Assembly (NCBI GenBank): GCA_941918925.1
Contig: OW799233.1
Location: 125,884,833 to 125,948,832, forward strand
Direction of reading: 5' to 3'
DNA from: Phyto melanocephala
Lineage: Eukaryota; Arthropoda; Insecta; Diptera; Rhinophoridae
DNA: 64,000 nt
Shown here in pieces: positions 12,886 to 23,403 of this stretch. The stretch's first letter is position 1. The number at the start of each line of letters is the position of its first letter. The notes under the pieces are model-generated. The model saw only the letters and a program-made list of their open reading frames with translations, did not search any database and was not told the DNA's origin. The position numbers and the translations under genes were made by a program.

Positions 12886-14545
12886 GGTATTTTTTACCCT
12901 ACACCAAGAGTATATTTAGCTTTGTCATTTCGTTTGTAATTTTTACAAAATTCATTTTCGAGCCATTAAGAATATTTGTTCTAAAGGCTTATGACTAGGG
13001 GATGTGGTCAAATAAACACGGCTGCCTCTGTTTTTGCCATATTTATACTATAAAAATCATCACGTTACTTCTATTATTAGATATAATATGTCTCTCAAGG
13101 GTTATTCGCAAGGCAAGAACATATTTTTTTTAATATATCGAGTTACTCAAGCTCCTCATTAATTTTTGGACGCACTATAGATACAAAAAGACAAGACGTA
13201 TTCTCAAGAGTTATTGCTGAAAAAATTACTGATAAATTGGTTTGAAATTAATAGGGATATAAGCACAAAAATACATATGCTTCGGTAGTTTTCCTAAAAT
13301 TTTTACACGAAACGGCTTTTTTAGCTTCTGGAGAATAGCGAGGACCGAAATGGGTATCAACAAGAAAAAATACTAAATTCGGTCGTGCCGAATCTGATAA
13401 TACCCTTCACAGGTATAATCCCATAACGTAGCTTAACGCAATTGTTCTTTATTATTTCCGAGGCCATCTTCGATTTTAAATTTTTACGTAGTTATCTGTA
13501 TTCTACTAGTCAAGCCCTTTCATTTGATAACCATATTGGATTTTAATTTTTTTTTATAATTTACTGTTTTCTACTGGTCAAGCCCTTTCATTTGGTACCA
13601 ATATTGTTGGGATTCCTTTCAGATGGTACCAATATTGACTCTCTCAGTTGTCTAGAAGCTGAAAAAAAATTGATTTTAGTTTGTAAATTTTTGGAATATA
13701 TATTTAAAAAAATGTTTGCCTATAACTTTACCGATTAGAGCCCGCATTATCCAAAATTTTTCACGAGTACCTTTAGAGACATGTTATATCTACAAATAGT
13801 AGCAAAGGTAACTATAAATTATTCTATGGCGACAGAGGCAGTAGTATTTATTTGCTCATATTTCAGCAAGTTATAGGGCAATTGTGCTGAATTTCAATAG
13901 CGATTCATTCCCGGATATTTCCAAAAGATTGATACCATACACAGATCTGAGGAACATATGGATGCATCTAAAATTTGATTTCAACCAACACTCGGTCAGA
14001 CAGAGATTGCTTAATCAACTATTCATATGCTTTCAGAAAATGTATACTTTATGGGGTCGGAAATGAAAATTGTAGAAATTATAAACGGAATGACAAAGCT
14101 ATATATACCTTTGTGCACCCCAGGTAAAGGGTATATAAGGAGCCTGACTAGTAAAACATACTGCAATAAAAAAAATTTGAATCCATGATGGCTGCTACAA
14201 CAAAATCGATTACAATAAATTTATCTGCGGGTTAAATCTAATAATTAGGAATATTTCCACTTCAAAATTCTTAACATTGATATCGAAAGTACGAAAGAAA
14301 GTTAAAATTATAGATTGCGACAGAAGCAAAATGGCGGATATATGGAAAAAATATAGCAATTACGGCTTGGTACTCTTCAACAATATTAGTATCAAAGGAA
14401 AGCAGACTACAGTAAGTCATAAAAAACTTTAAAATCTGAAATGCTAAGCTACGATATGATTATCATACCTACATTTGTACATGATAGTGAAGGATATTAT
14501 CAAATTCGGCAGTGCCGAATATAGCATTCTGATTTGTTTGCATAT
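12886..14545 (+). mobile_element. DINE-1/Helentron-like repeat split by a second copy
   Basis: The left half (12886-13358) starts TTACCCTACACCAAGAG and continues TAGCTTTGTCATTTCG, the 5' block of the family. The right half (14137-14545) has CATGATGGCTGC, AAAATGGCGGA and the 3' hallmark ATTCGGCAGTGCCGAATATA. Aligned to the complete copy at 61703-62693, the halves are contiguous: left ends around GGGTATCAAC, right resumes GGAGCCTGACTAG. The insert between them is another copy in reverse orientation. No protein is encoded. Confidence 0.65.
13359..14136 (-). mobile_element. DINE-1/Helentron-like repeat nested in another copy
   Basis: A reverse-orientation copy. Its 3' hallmark lies at the left (AATTCGGTCGTGCCGAATC at about 13377), internal CTACTGGTCAAGCCCTTTC units follow, and the 5' block lies at the right (ATGGGGTCGGAAATG, CAAAGCTATATATACC, GGTAAAGGGTATATA). 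The tetranucleotide block is reduced to about CGGTCAGACAGAG. Its position inside the 12886-14545 copy makes it the younger of the two. Confidence 0.7.
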
Positions 14546-16449
14546 ATGTATGTATATTGTTTTGCTCAAAATGAACATAAAATAATATAAACATTTTCCT
14601 AAAAATTGTCTTAATCGTAATCTCAATATTCTAGGAAATAAAATTCGAATTTCCTTATCGTAACAAACAAATATACAATTTTAAAATAAATACAAATTAA
14701 CAGTATTTTGTAGTACAATTTAATGTATTTGAATGTATGTATGTGTGTATATAAAGGTCTTTTGCTTTAAAATTATATTCCAATAAAGAAGTAATTTGTT
14801 TAAATATTTCTATAATATTTAAAACTAAAAAATTTTCATAACTTTCTATCATTGACTGATTTCACTTCGTCAATTGTAGAGCAAAAAAAAAAAAATAAAT
14901 AAAAAATGCACAGAAATTTTATCACTGCTGTTAACACTTTATAGGTACGTTAGAGTGTGAAAGGCCATGTATAGGGCGTCATGGACTAAAAATGCATGGT
15001 GGTTAATCCAGAGTTCGATATAACGAAAAGATATACATACAAGAAATTTGGGACTAAGTGCAGGTCTTTTGACCGTTATGTATGTTTACACATAACATTA
15101 TTCAATTTATATTTTATTTAAGGAAAAACTAACATTAAAAAATAAACTGAGTTTTCTATTTAATTAAAATCCTTGTTAAATGGAAGGAAACTCTTTTATA
15201 TTTGTGTTTTTTTTTTGTACAACTAAAATGACTTAATTAACTTGTTTAAAAGAAACTTAAAGTTAAGAACTAGGCTCTTATTATTTTTGTTCAAAGAAAT
15301 AAATAAACAAACAAATAAACAAACAAACAAATAAACGAACAAACGAACCAAACGATGAATGAATGTATAAATATCTAAAGAATTCATATAATTATACTAT
15401 TTAAGTTACAACAAGAAGAATATTTTCTTTTATTCCACTTTTAGTTTTTGATGCTGTAACTGATGTTGTTGTTACTGTTGTTGTTGGTGGAAAGAAAACT
15501 TTTTAGATTTTCATCTTGGTCGTTTGCTACTTAATAATGACGTTGTTCTTTATTTACTCGTTTTTAATGGTTTTTGTTTTTCGTTTTTTAACACTAATAA
15601 CTACTTGGTTACATAAAAAATATAACGTTTGCCTTGCTGGCTGGTTGGATGCTCTTTCAACGCAACAACAACAACAACAATATTAACAGAGAAGAAAAAT
15701 AATAATAACCCAACATACAATGCTCATGGTCAATGGCCTCACAAGGCATTACACTTTTAATGCCATACCACCAACAACAACAACAACATTCTTCATACAC
15801 AACAACATCACCAACAACTACAACCACAATTCATCCAAATAAGATTCCGAATGCGAAAATAAAGAAACAAAAGCCCCCAACCAACAACAGTCAGTCAGTC
15901 AGTCACTCACTAAAGACGCCACAACTATAGATGTTTATATAATCTGGTTTCACGGTTCTTTTTACATTTGTTTTTTTAGTTTTTATGGTTAGCTTTTACT
16001 TTGTCATAATTTAACCGGCTTTCTTCTCTGGAAATGTCATTTAAATATGACATTTTAAAAGTTAAAAGTATTCCAAGTTGTTATGTGTGCATCATGTTTT
16101 GTACATTTTAACGCTCAGTCCCTCTAAGGGAAGTACAAATGTCAGCCGGTAGTAATAAGGCAAATTTTTAAGAGCAAGAACCTACAAATAAATGCTTTTT
16201 TCAGCAGTGCTGAACTTTAAATGCCCTTCACTAATATGTGAGCATGTAAAAATTTCAAAAAATAAAAATTATTGAAAGTGGACAACGATCAGCCAAATTA
16301 TTCTAAAAATAATCGTTCTGGTATGCCGCCAGATGAATTAGGGGTTCTCAAAAAGAGTGCTGTTTTTCATTTCAAAACTTTTGGAGACAGTCGTGATTTT
16401 TTTAATAAATTGTAAAAAAAAATAAATATCCGAAAATAAGCCTTAGCAG
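14546..16449. other. AT-rich stretch with simple repeats
   Basis: Contains an AAAC/AAAT tetranucleotide run (15292-15358), GTTGTT and CAACAA trinucleotide runs (about 15463-15489, 15663-15683, 15770-15788) and a 65-codon frame at 15733-15930 whose product is mostly Gln, Thr and Pro runs from those repeats. I do not call it a gene. CAA/opa-type runs are common in fly introns and UTRs, so this may be host rather than element DNA. Confidence 0.4.
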
Positions 16450-17027
16450 CTCTGATGATAGGCCATTAGGTTTTTCTCGAAACTGTTCATAACTTTTTCA
16501 CAGAGATGTGGCTGTATCTCACCAATGACGCATTGGATCTCGTATTTAAGCGCAAGAACTATTTCTGCTATATTCGCATAAACCTTGCATTTCAATAAAT
16601 ACTAAAGAAAAATATCGCACGCGTTAAATCAAATGATGATGGTGGAAAGTTCACATTAGAATATTCTTTGGTAATTTGTTTTGAAAATCGTTGCTGCAAT
16701 AAATGGCGCAAGAGGCACCATCTTATTGAAATCTCATGTCCAGATATATGGCACCTAGTTGAGGCTACAAGAACTTCGTCATCACGTCACTACAATTTTG
16801 GCCTCATCAGTTAAAAAGTAAAGCACAATCCCGCCGATTGATCAAAATCCGCGCCACATAATTGCTCACTGTAGATGTACATATTTGTTTTCATGGATTA
16901 AATGACAATTTTCTTAGTCCAAAATTAATAAAATGTGTTACACATAAAGCCATTTAGTTAAAAATGCGCTTCATCGGAGAATAAGACTTTTTTCGAAAAA
17001 TTTTCATTGGCTTTACTTTGCTCCATA

Positions 17028-17244
17028 GGTAGGTAGGTAGGTAAGGCTGGTGCAAAGTTAACCTTACACCCTCACCCGGAGACCATTACGGTCCATTGTG
17101 ACGCTTTAATTGAGAGAAGAATAGAAATAGTTAGAATAAAAGAGAAAAAGAGAAGCAGACCATTCCAGAGTATCTGGCGGAAATCGAAACCGCAACCCCA
17201 AACTACTTAACTAGTCCTCTACTGACTAGTCCACCGGGGCAGCC
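17028..17244 (-). mobile_element. tRNA-derived SINE
   Basis: On the minus strand it starts GGCTGCCCCGGTGGACTAGT, a tRNA-like 5' half with an A-box-like TGGACTAGTCAG, followed by a B-box-like GGTTTCGATTTCC (about 17178-17191). It ends with a TACC tetranucleotide tail (plus strand GGTA repeats from 17028). Flanking direct repeats TACTTTGCTCCATA (17014-17027) and TACTTTTCTCCATA (17245-17258) form a 14-bp target duplication with one mismatch. It is inserted in the mariner remnant. The internal RNA polymerase III promoter boxes are diverged; a SINE rather than a tRNA gene fits best because no complete cloverleaf is visible. Confidence 0.75.
17178..17191 (-). promoter_or_regulatory. B-box-like internal pol III promoter of the SINE
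   Basis: Minus-strand GGTTTCGATTTCC resembles the B-box consensus GGTTCGANNCC with extra bases. Its distance from the tRNA-like start (about 55 bases) fits a tRNA-derived head. Confidence 0.5.
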
Positions 17245-17780
17245 TACTTTTCTCCATAACGCATTGAACAAATTGCCGGCACTTTCGATTACCTCATCGT
17301 TTTAGCTCCTGAGTAAGCTGAATTTTGTACGCACGAAGGTGAAGTTGTTTTGTCAAAATTTGCTGAGTAGTGCATCGTGAAATTTCAAAATTGTTGAGAA
17401 CGATGCCGCATTGATGTTTACCATTTTTCGGCGTCACTATTGTGTACAACAGCAATGTTTTTAAGAGACTGACCGACACGTTAACGCATAGGAGTCTTAC
17501 CGTTTAGTAAGACCCAGTTTCTTAAAATTTTTTGACCACTCTTCGAATGATTGATATAGTAGGTGCTCTTTTTGGTCTGAAAATTCTTCGAAGCTTGCGA
17601 GCGGTTTCAGCATCACTTTCCAACTTTCTGTAATAAGTTTTCACAATTATAAAGAGTTGCTCTTTCGTAAGTCGCTTCATTTTAAATAATCGGAATAAAT
17701 GTACATGACAATTGCCAAAACAAAAAAGTGATCTCAAGCCTGGATAAAAATCATATATTATCAATAGAAAGATCAAGAAA

Positions 17781-19300
17781 TTTAGACGATATAAAAATAA
17801 ACATTTTCATAATTATAAACATGTCAGCGTTAAACTTATTTCCAGATGCATATTATATAAACATGTACATATATTCCCTAGTAGCTGTCAATGTCAATAG
17901 CACTCTCATATTAATTTCAATTATTCGACTTGTAACATTTAAAAATAACAAAATATCTATCAAATTAGTGACATTTTAATGTTCTCTTAGGCGAAAAGGC
18001 CAAAGAAACATGATCACAGCAAATGCTTCTAATATAAAAATTGAAATCTAAATGACCAATAAAAGTTTCATCAATGAATGTCATAATTAATTAATAAATA
18101 AATTTATTTTATGTAGATAGTAGTTGCGGTTTTAAACTACGAACAAGTGTTGCCAGTGGTGTTACGCAAATGTCTTACGATATTTCTCAATATATATTTT
18201 ATATTGCGTTTAAATCTTAACGAATGCTTTTGTGTATGCATTAAAGCGTTTTATTATCTGCATTAAGAAAATTGTAAAAGTATAAAAACTTTTAAAAATT
18301 ACAACAAATGTAACTAAGTGGCACACTGCTAACAGTTAACCCTACAAATGAATACAAATAAACGAGCGAGCTAAAAGATAAGCTTCATTTATCAGCCGCA
18401 TAATACACCAGTTGTAACACAAAACCACATGTGGCGTAATGCCTCTTTGTTCATACTTTTTTAGGATGAAGTATTGAAATATTTAAGTGGAAACTAGTGC
18501 TGCTGAAACTTGAACATTTGTAGTATGTTGAGGGCAAGTCGATATGTATTTTATAATTAGAATTCTATTCATTAAAGAATGATTATAAATTTAATATTAA
18601 ATTTACTATTTTATACATTTTATTATTTGGATTTACTCATACTTTTGTAGTTACACAAAAATAATTAAAGGTAAAAGTTTTAATCGGTATGATGGAATAG
18701 TTTTCGATTTACGGGATATTGCATTTCATAGCAAGATAAATTATTGCTACAAAAGTATTTACAAGCAAATTTATTTTAATTATGGGGCTCATAGGGCTCA
18801 CAACAAAAATCTGAAAAGAATTAAGAAATTTAGCAACATAAACGTTAAACAATAAGATCAATCACAACAAGAAAAGATGGTTTGAACGCGCTGCCAGAAT
18901 ATTGCCATAACGAGTTTTAGCAGCAGGACATACTGGCACAAGAAGCAGCATAAGAAAATGAAAAACCCTGACTAGATATAATTAACAATATACTTACAGA
19001 TGAGAAAATCAGAACATTACGAATTCTTTGTTAAAACCTTTACACTGCAAGGAAGAAAGAAGTCCGGAATATGTCAGTATGTTGTTTAAAATTCTCCATT
19101 CAACAACCGGTTTTTAATGCTCCAAACTCAAACAGGTTATCTGATTTTAGAACTAATTTTCCAACAAACATGATATACATTGACATACTGGCAAATCTAA
19201 TTTCTTAGCAGGTGGCTTTAATGTATAGAATAGGAAATGAAATCATTTCGGGATATGAAGACTAATGCACCCGAACTCCCTTTATTGATAGGAGATTATC
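17781..19300. other. AT-rich stretch without recognised genes
   Basis: No domain-bearing frame recognised. The part from about 18860 has a lower A/T bias and short open stretches and may be upstream debris of the LINE remnant that follows. Confidence 0.3.
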
Positions 19301-19329
19301 TGTATCAATCACCGGATCGACATCACTCG

Positions 19330-20165
19330 ATTAAGAGGGTCGTCATCTAGAGTTTCATACTAATGGATCGAAAGCTGATAGTGTTGGCTCCTTTATCCCT
19401 CTTTTTTAAAGAAAAAAGGTTTTTTAGGAAGAATGTTTTTAAGCGAATTGCTGTAGCATTATATACGATAAAATATCGGCGATCAAAAAGACAGCAGCTT
19501 AGCTGAGATACTACAGGGTGTACTTAAATGATATCCGCATTCATTGACAGCCAGTCTGCTTTTTATTCGCTAACTAGTATTTATTCAAACAGCCATTTCG
19601 CTTGTGGAATACCGGGCATATCTAGATGAGATGGCGAGACATACCTGTTACCGGGAGTGCCAGGAAAACGCATTGCGGATGGACTAGCGAAGAAGAGAAC
19701 TTTTATTTACTCGGGAGAAATTTACCTATTTACTGGTTCATTACTTTTGTTCTGCAAGACACTGGTTAAACAAGAATTATACAGATCCGTACATACTAGA
19801 TGGTCTGCGGATATTGCTACTTGCGAAATATAAAGACTCTCGTTGCAGTCAATAGACGACCATCGAACAAGTACACTAATGCGACTCTCTTGCTTCCAAA
19901 TCCAAGTTCGGTGTCTTGTTGGTGCTCTAATTGGACACTGTGTCTTGAGTGGACACGTCAAGAGATAAAATCTCCCTTTCAGTGACTTGTGCAGAAGTTG
20001 CCATGACCAGGAGCTGGTTGAGACTTTGCAACATCTTCTCTGTCATTGCCCAGCTCTAGCAGGAGTAAGAGCCCGGTATCTAAGACCCGGTAACAGATTA
20101 AATCTCTCCAGATAAAGTTTTCTTGACGATCTGGCGTGTGTATCTCATTTTAATGTTATAGGAAT
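19330..20165 (+). pseudogene. RNase H and zinc-finger end of a non-LTR retrotransposon
   Basis: Ordered blocks in shifting frames are FHTNGSKADSVGSF (RNase H start, cf. VYTDGSK), IRIFIDSQSAFYSL (cf. IFSDSQAALKAL), VPGKRIADGLAKK (cf. GNExADxLAK), then CLVGALIGHCVL, CRSCHDQELVETLQHLLCHC and PALAGVRARYL. The last three match the Cys/His region after RNase H in I/R1/LOA-type elements, in which L-TGHC..., C-x2-C...HLLCxCPAL are conserved. The first acidic residue of RNase H is changed to Asn, and stops and shifts occur. It is a 3' fragment with no RT attached. Confidence 0.7.
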
Positions 20166-21536
20166 ATGCATATTTCTTCGTGCATTGGCTTAGTTCTCTA
20201 TTGCAAAACCTTTTTTTTTCAATTTGACCCTGAATCCCTCAAAAATTATTAAACTTACTTTAAATAAATTGCTACATGAACAGTTTTATCAGCGAATTAT
20301 TTGTTGAAGACCCAAATAAACTTATTATTTTTTAATGGCATTAAGATAGACAAAATTTTTGCCAACGAATAATAATTTTAATCTACTATGCGGTAAGAAA
20401 ACGAACCTAAATTGTATTGCACTTTAAGTTTAGTAAATTTAAAATTTGTTTAATTCGCCGTGGTTTTATTTTTTTGTGTGCCAGAGATGTTATGTCTATT
20501 TCGGAGTTAAAGAATAGGTGTATAAGTTAGTGTTCCTTATTGTCACTCAGGGCCATTATTACAACTTGCCGTTAGTTAAAGCATGATTTTGTCGGACCGA
20601 TAAATGGCTCTTTATTATAAAGTATTGATTTACTATATTGTTATCCTTTAAATATTAGCATTATTAATAATACTAACAATAAAAAAATGTATGTTGCAAT
20701 AATGCAAAGCTATTTATCGAGCACAAAAAATTATACCTTTAACTAAATGCAAGTTGTAATAATGGCCTTAAGAATTTAGATTTGTTAATAATTTTTGTTT
20801 TATAAAACCCATTTTTCTACTGCAGTTCAACCATATATATGCACGTTTTTCCATATACGGATTCGCCTTAAAATAAAGCATCAAAGAAAAAGTAAATTTG
20901 TTGCTGCTATTTCTTCATTGATGCATGATGCTTGCATTTCATTTGACATTTCTCAATCTCAAACTTACTCAATTTGATCCGTGGAAAGATACGCAAGTAA
21001 GCAACGCTTTAAAGTTATTCAGGTTTTTTAAAAAATGGGCTTTCAAATCAAAATGCATTTTGTGCACTTCGTAATTCTTTTAATCAACACAATCATTCAA
21101 ACTCGTCCACAATCGGGAGAATTGTAAAAATTATTTAAATTTCTGCAAAACAGGTCTGTATAAAATGTTAGAAAATCTGTGAATGCCTTCTTAGTTCATT
21201 GAATGGGAACCATTGCTGTTTTTTGCAAAAGTGTGGCAAAAGAGCAGTCAACCTCGCTTCATCATCATGCCCAACAATTGAGCATCAACATTGTCATTGA
21301 AAATTTGGACCATTAGATAGAGGAGTGGCGCCAAGGATGGGGGGGCCATTTGGCCGATATTTTGTTAAATACATAATTGAACCATACAAATATTATCATT
21401 ATAAAAATAAATGATGGTAATTTCTTAAATAATTTGTGTTTTATTTTAAATCAACATCAGCCCTTAAAACTTAACCACCCTTAATAACTTCGATATAATA
21501 GTAACATGTTTTCGTAAATTTTGTCTTTCAATGAAA
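20166..21536. other. AT-rich stretch without recognised genes
   Basis: No coding signal. The last 100-200 bases probably belong to the 3' side of the adjoining DINE but are too diverged to delimit. Confidence 0.3.
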
Positions 21537-22285
21537 GTGGGCGTTAAAGTAGACGTGTCAGTAAAGTTTCTGCCAATAAATACAACTTAGATATTTCAAT
21601 ATAGTCCTTTATTTTCCCAAAAACTTTATTAATAGAGAAATTACATGAATTTTAGATAAACCGTTATATGGGAGGTAGGCGTTAAAGTGGGCGTGAAACC
21701 TACACTTTTTGGCACAACAATCACATTGAATGGAAGGATATACGTAGCAAATTTGATCATCATACCTCTAGTTTTGGCGGTTTTATGAGCTTTTAAATTT
21801 CATTAATGGTAATAGTGGGCGTGAAAAGTGGGCGTTATAGTAGGCGTGTCAAAGTTATTTTTGCGAATGAGTACAACTTAGGTGTTTCAATATAGCCCTT
21901 TGTTATTCCAAAATCTTTATTAATAGAGAAATTATATGAATTTTAGGTAAAACGTTATTAGGTAGGTGGGCGTAAAAGTGGGCGTGGCAACTTAATTTTC
22001 CGGCACAGTATTGACATTATTTAGGGGGGTATACGTAGCAAATTTGATTATCATACCTCTCATTTTGGCGGTTTTATGAGCTTTTAAATTTTATTAACGG
22101 TAGATAACGTGAAAAGTGGGCGTTATAGTAGGCGTGTCAAAGATGTTTTTGCGAATGAGTACAACGGAGGTGTTGCAATATAGTCCTTTATTATTCCAAA
22201 ATCTTTATTAGTAGAGAAATTATATGCATTTTAGGTAAAACGTTATATGGGAGGTGGGCGTAAAAGTGGGCGTGGCACATTGATA
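21537..22285 (-). repeat. About 2.6 tandem units of 290 bp
   Basis: Units start at about 21537, 21828 and 22116 (periods 291 and 288), each with GTGGGCGTTA, GGCGTGTCA, TTATTAATAGAGAAATTA and CATACCTCT in order. A related single unit lies in reverse orientation at about 61280-61450. Confidence 0.85.
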
Positions 22286-22890
22286 AAAAAGCCCCTCACC
22301 AAAAAGCAAAGTGTGCAAAATTTCAGAGTCGTACATTAAATTTTGTTGCTTTTATGACGTTTTTGTTTTTAAATATACCGAAAAATACACTGTGCGGTAT
22401 AAATTTTTGTACATTTTGATCGATAACTCCTCTCCTAATGCATAGATTTAAATAATTTTCGGGAAAAAATTTTGTTTTTACTCAGGAAATATATATTCGA
22501 AGTTTCATGAGTCTACGCTAATGCGTTTGGACACAATTCCATTTTATTCGATGTTCGAAGGACACGGTTTTTTCGACCTACTCTTGCTTTTCGAGCTATA
22601 ACTCTCTTCCTAATATTCCGATTTAGCCCATTTTCAATACCAAACAAACCTTGCCTACAAGCAAGATTCTGGCAAAATTTGAGCCCCCTAGCTTTTTCGG
22701 TGCGACCTCTATCGTGCTTTCAACAGACGGACAGACGGACGGACATAGCTAGATCGTTATCAAATCAAACCCTGATTCAGAATATATATACTTTATGGGG
22801 TCTAAAATGGATATTTCGATGTGTTACAAACGGAATGACAAAATGAATATTTATACCCCCACCATTTTTTTGGTGGCGGGTATAAAAAAT
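21537..22890 (-). mobile_element. DINE-1-like repeat, second subfamily
   Basis: The right end has the stem-loop TATACCCCCACC...GGTGGCGGGTATA (22852-22885). Inward come CAAACGGAATGACAAAATG, ACTTTATGGGGTC and a GGAC/GGACA tetranucleotide run (about 22725-22746), the reverse of the GTCY block known from fly DINE-1 elements. The left part consists of 290-bp tandem units. It lacks coding. It differs in sequence from the other DINE group in this window, though the overall block order is the same. Confidence 0.7.
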
Positions 22891-23153
22891 ATTTCCTACG
22901 GCTCTGAAATTACGATATAAAAAAATATTTTAATTTTATATATTACGCATAGAGTGATTGGGGATCCAGCCAAAACGACACCGATGTTGTAAAAAAAAAT
23001 AGTTATCGGTTTCGTAATAAAATAAACATTAATCTACACTTAGAAGAAAATTAATTAATTTTCAATTGAAAATAGGTTCGAATATCCCATCAGTTCCAAT
23101 CGAATTTCCCTAATATTAGTATTAGGATTACTTGATGTTTTTCTTCTCTATTT

Positions 23154-23403
23154 ATCGTTGGCCACAAGTAGAAAGGCCCTAACTCAAATAATTTAATTTT
23201 ACAGGAGGAGGCAAAAACGTAATAGAAACTGTATTATTATAATGTAATTTCTTTTGTAAAACTATTTGTAAAACTGTTATTTTTAATACTATTGCTTTAA
23301 ACGTTTGTGTTCAGGTGTATATGTATAAAATGTATTAAAATCATTGAAAAACTCAATTTCGTAAAACGTACGAGTTAGGGCCTTTCTACTTGTGACCATC
23401 GAT
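23154..23403. mobile_element. 250-bp MITE, intact copy
   Basis: Inverted ends of about 30 bases share CACAAGTAGAAAGG and GGCCCTAACTC, with ATCG at the outer edge. The interior is AT-rich and non-coding. A second copy at 56630-57556 has the same interior (AAAACGTAATAGAAA..., TTCTTTTGTAAAA, TTGCGTTAAA-like) and is interrupted by another element, so this copy acts as its uninterrupted reference. Confidence 0.8.

Larger units (their letters stand above)
16450..17700 (-). pseudogene. Mariner-type (DUF4817/DDE_3) transposase remnant
   Basis: The N-terminus at 17680 downward reads MKRLTKEQLFIIVKTYY and ends its first block with ISIIRRVVKKF, the helix-turn-helix region of this transposase family. 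Further along come QQILTKQLHLRAYKIQLTQ (cf. the ILxKDLxLxPYKIQLVQEL block) and fragments of the DDE catalytic region, ending near 16450 with a decayed CDLTPLDFFLWGxVK-like tail. Frameshifts and stops are frequent and the ends were not found. A SINE (17028-17244) sits inside it, so it is older than that SINE. A sister fragment lies at 57840-58640. Confidence 0.7.

Noticed and set aside
15733..15930. 65-codon Gln/Thr/Pro-rich gene
   Set aside because: Composition is dictated by CAA and ACA runs; no homology or conserved start. It could be part of a host transcript but cannot be supported.
17160..17244. tRNA gene
   Set aside because: Box-like sequences are present, but there is no complete cloverleaf, and the flanking duplication and tail show a SINE.
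22852..22890. Transcription terminator hairpin
   Set aside because: The stem-loop is the terminal structure of a DINE-type element; bacterial-style terminators do not apply here.
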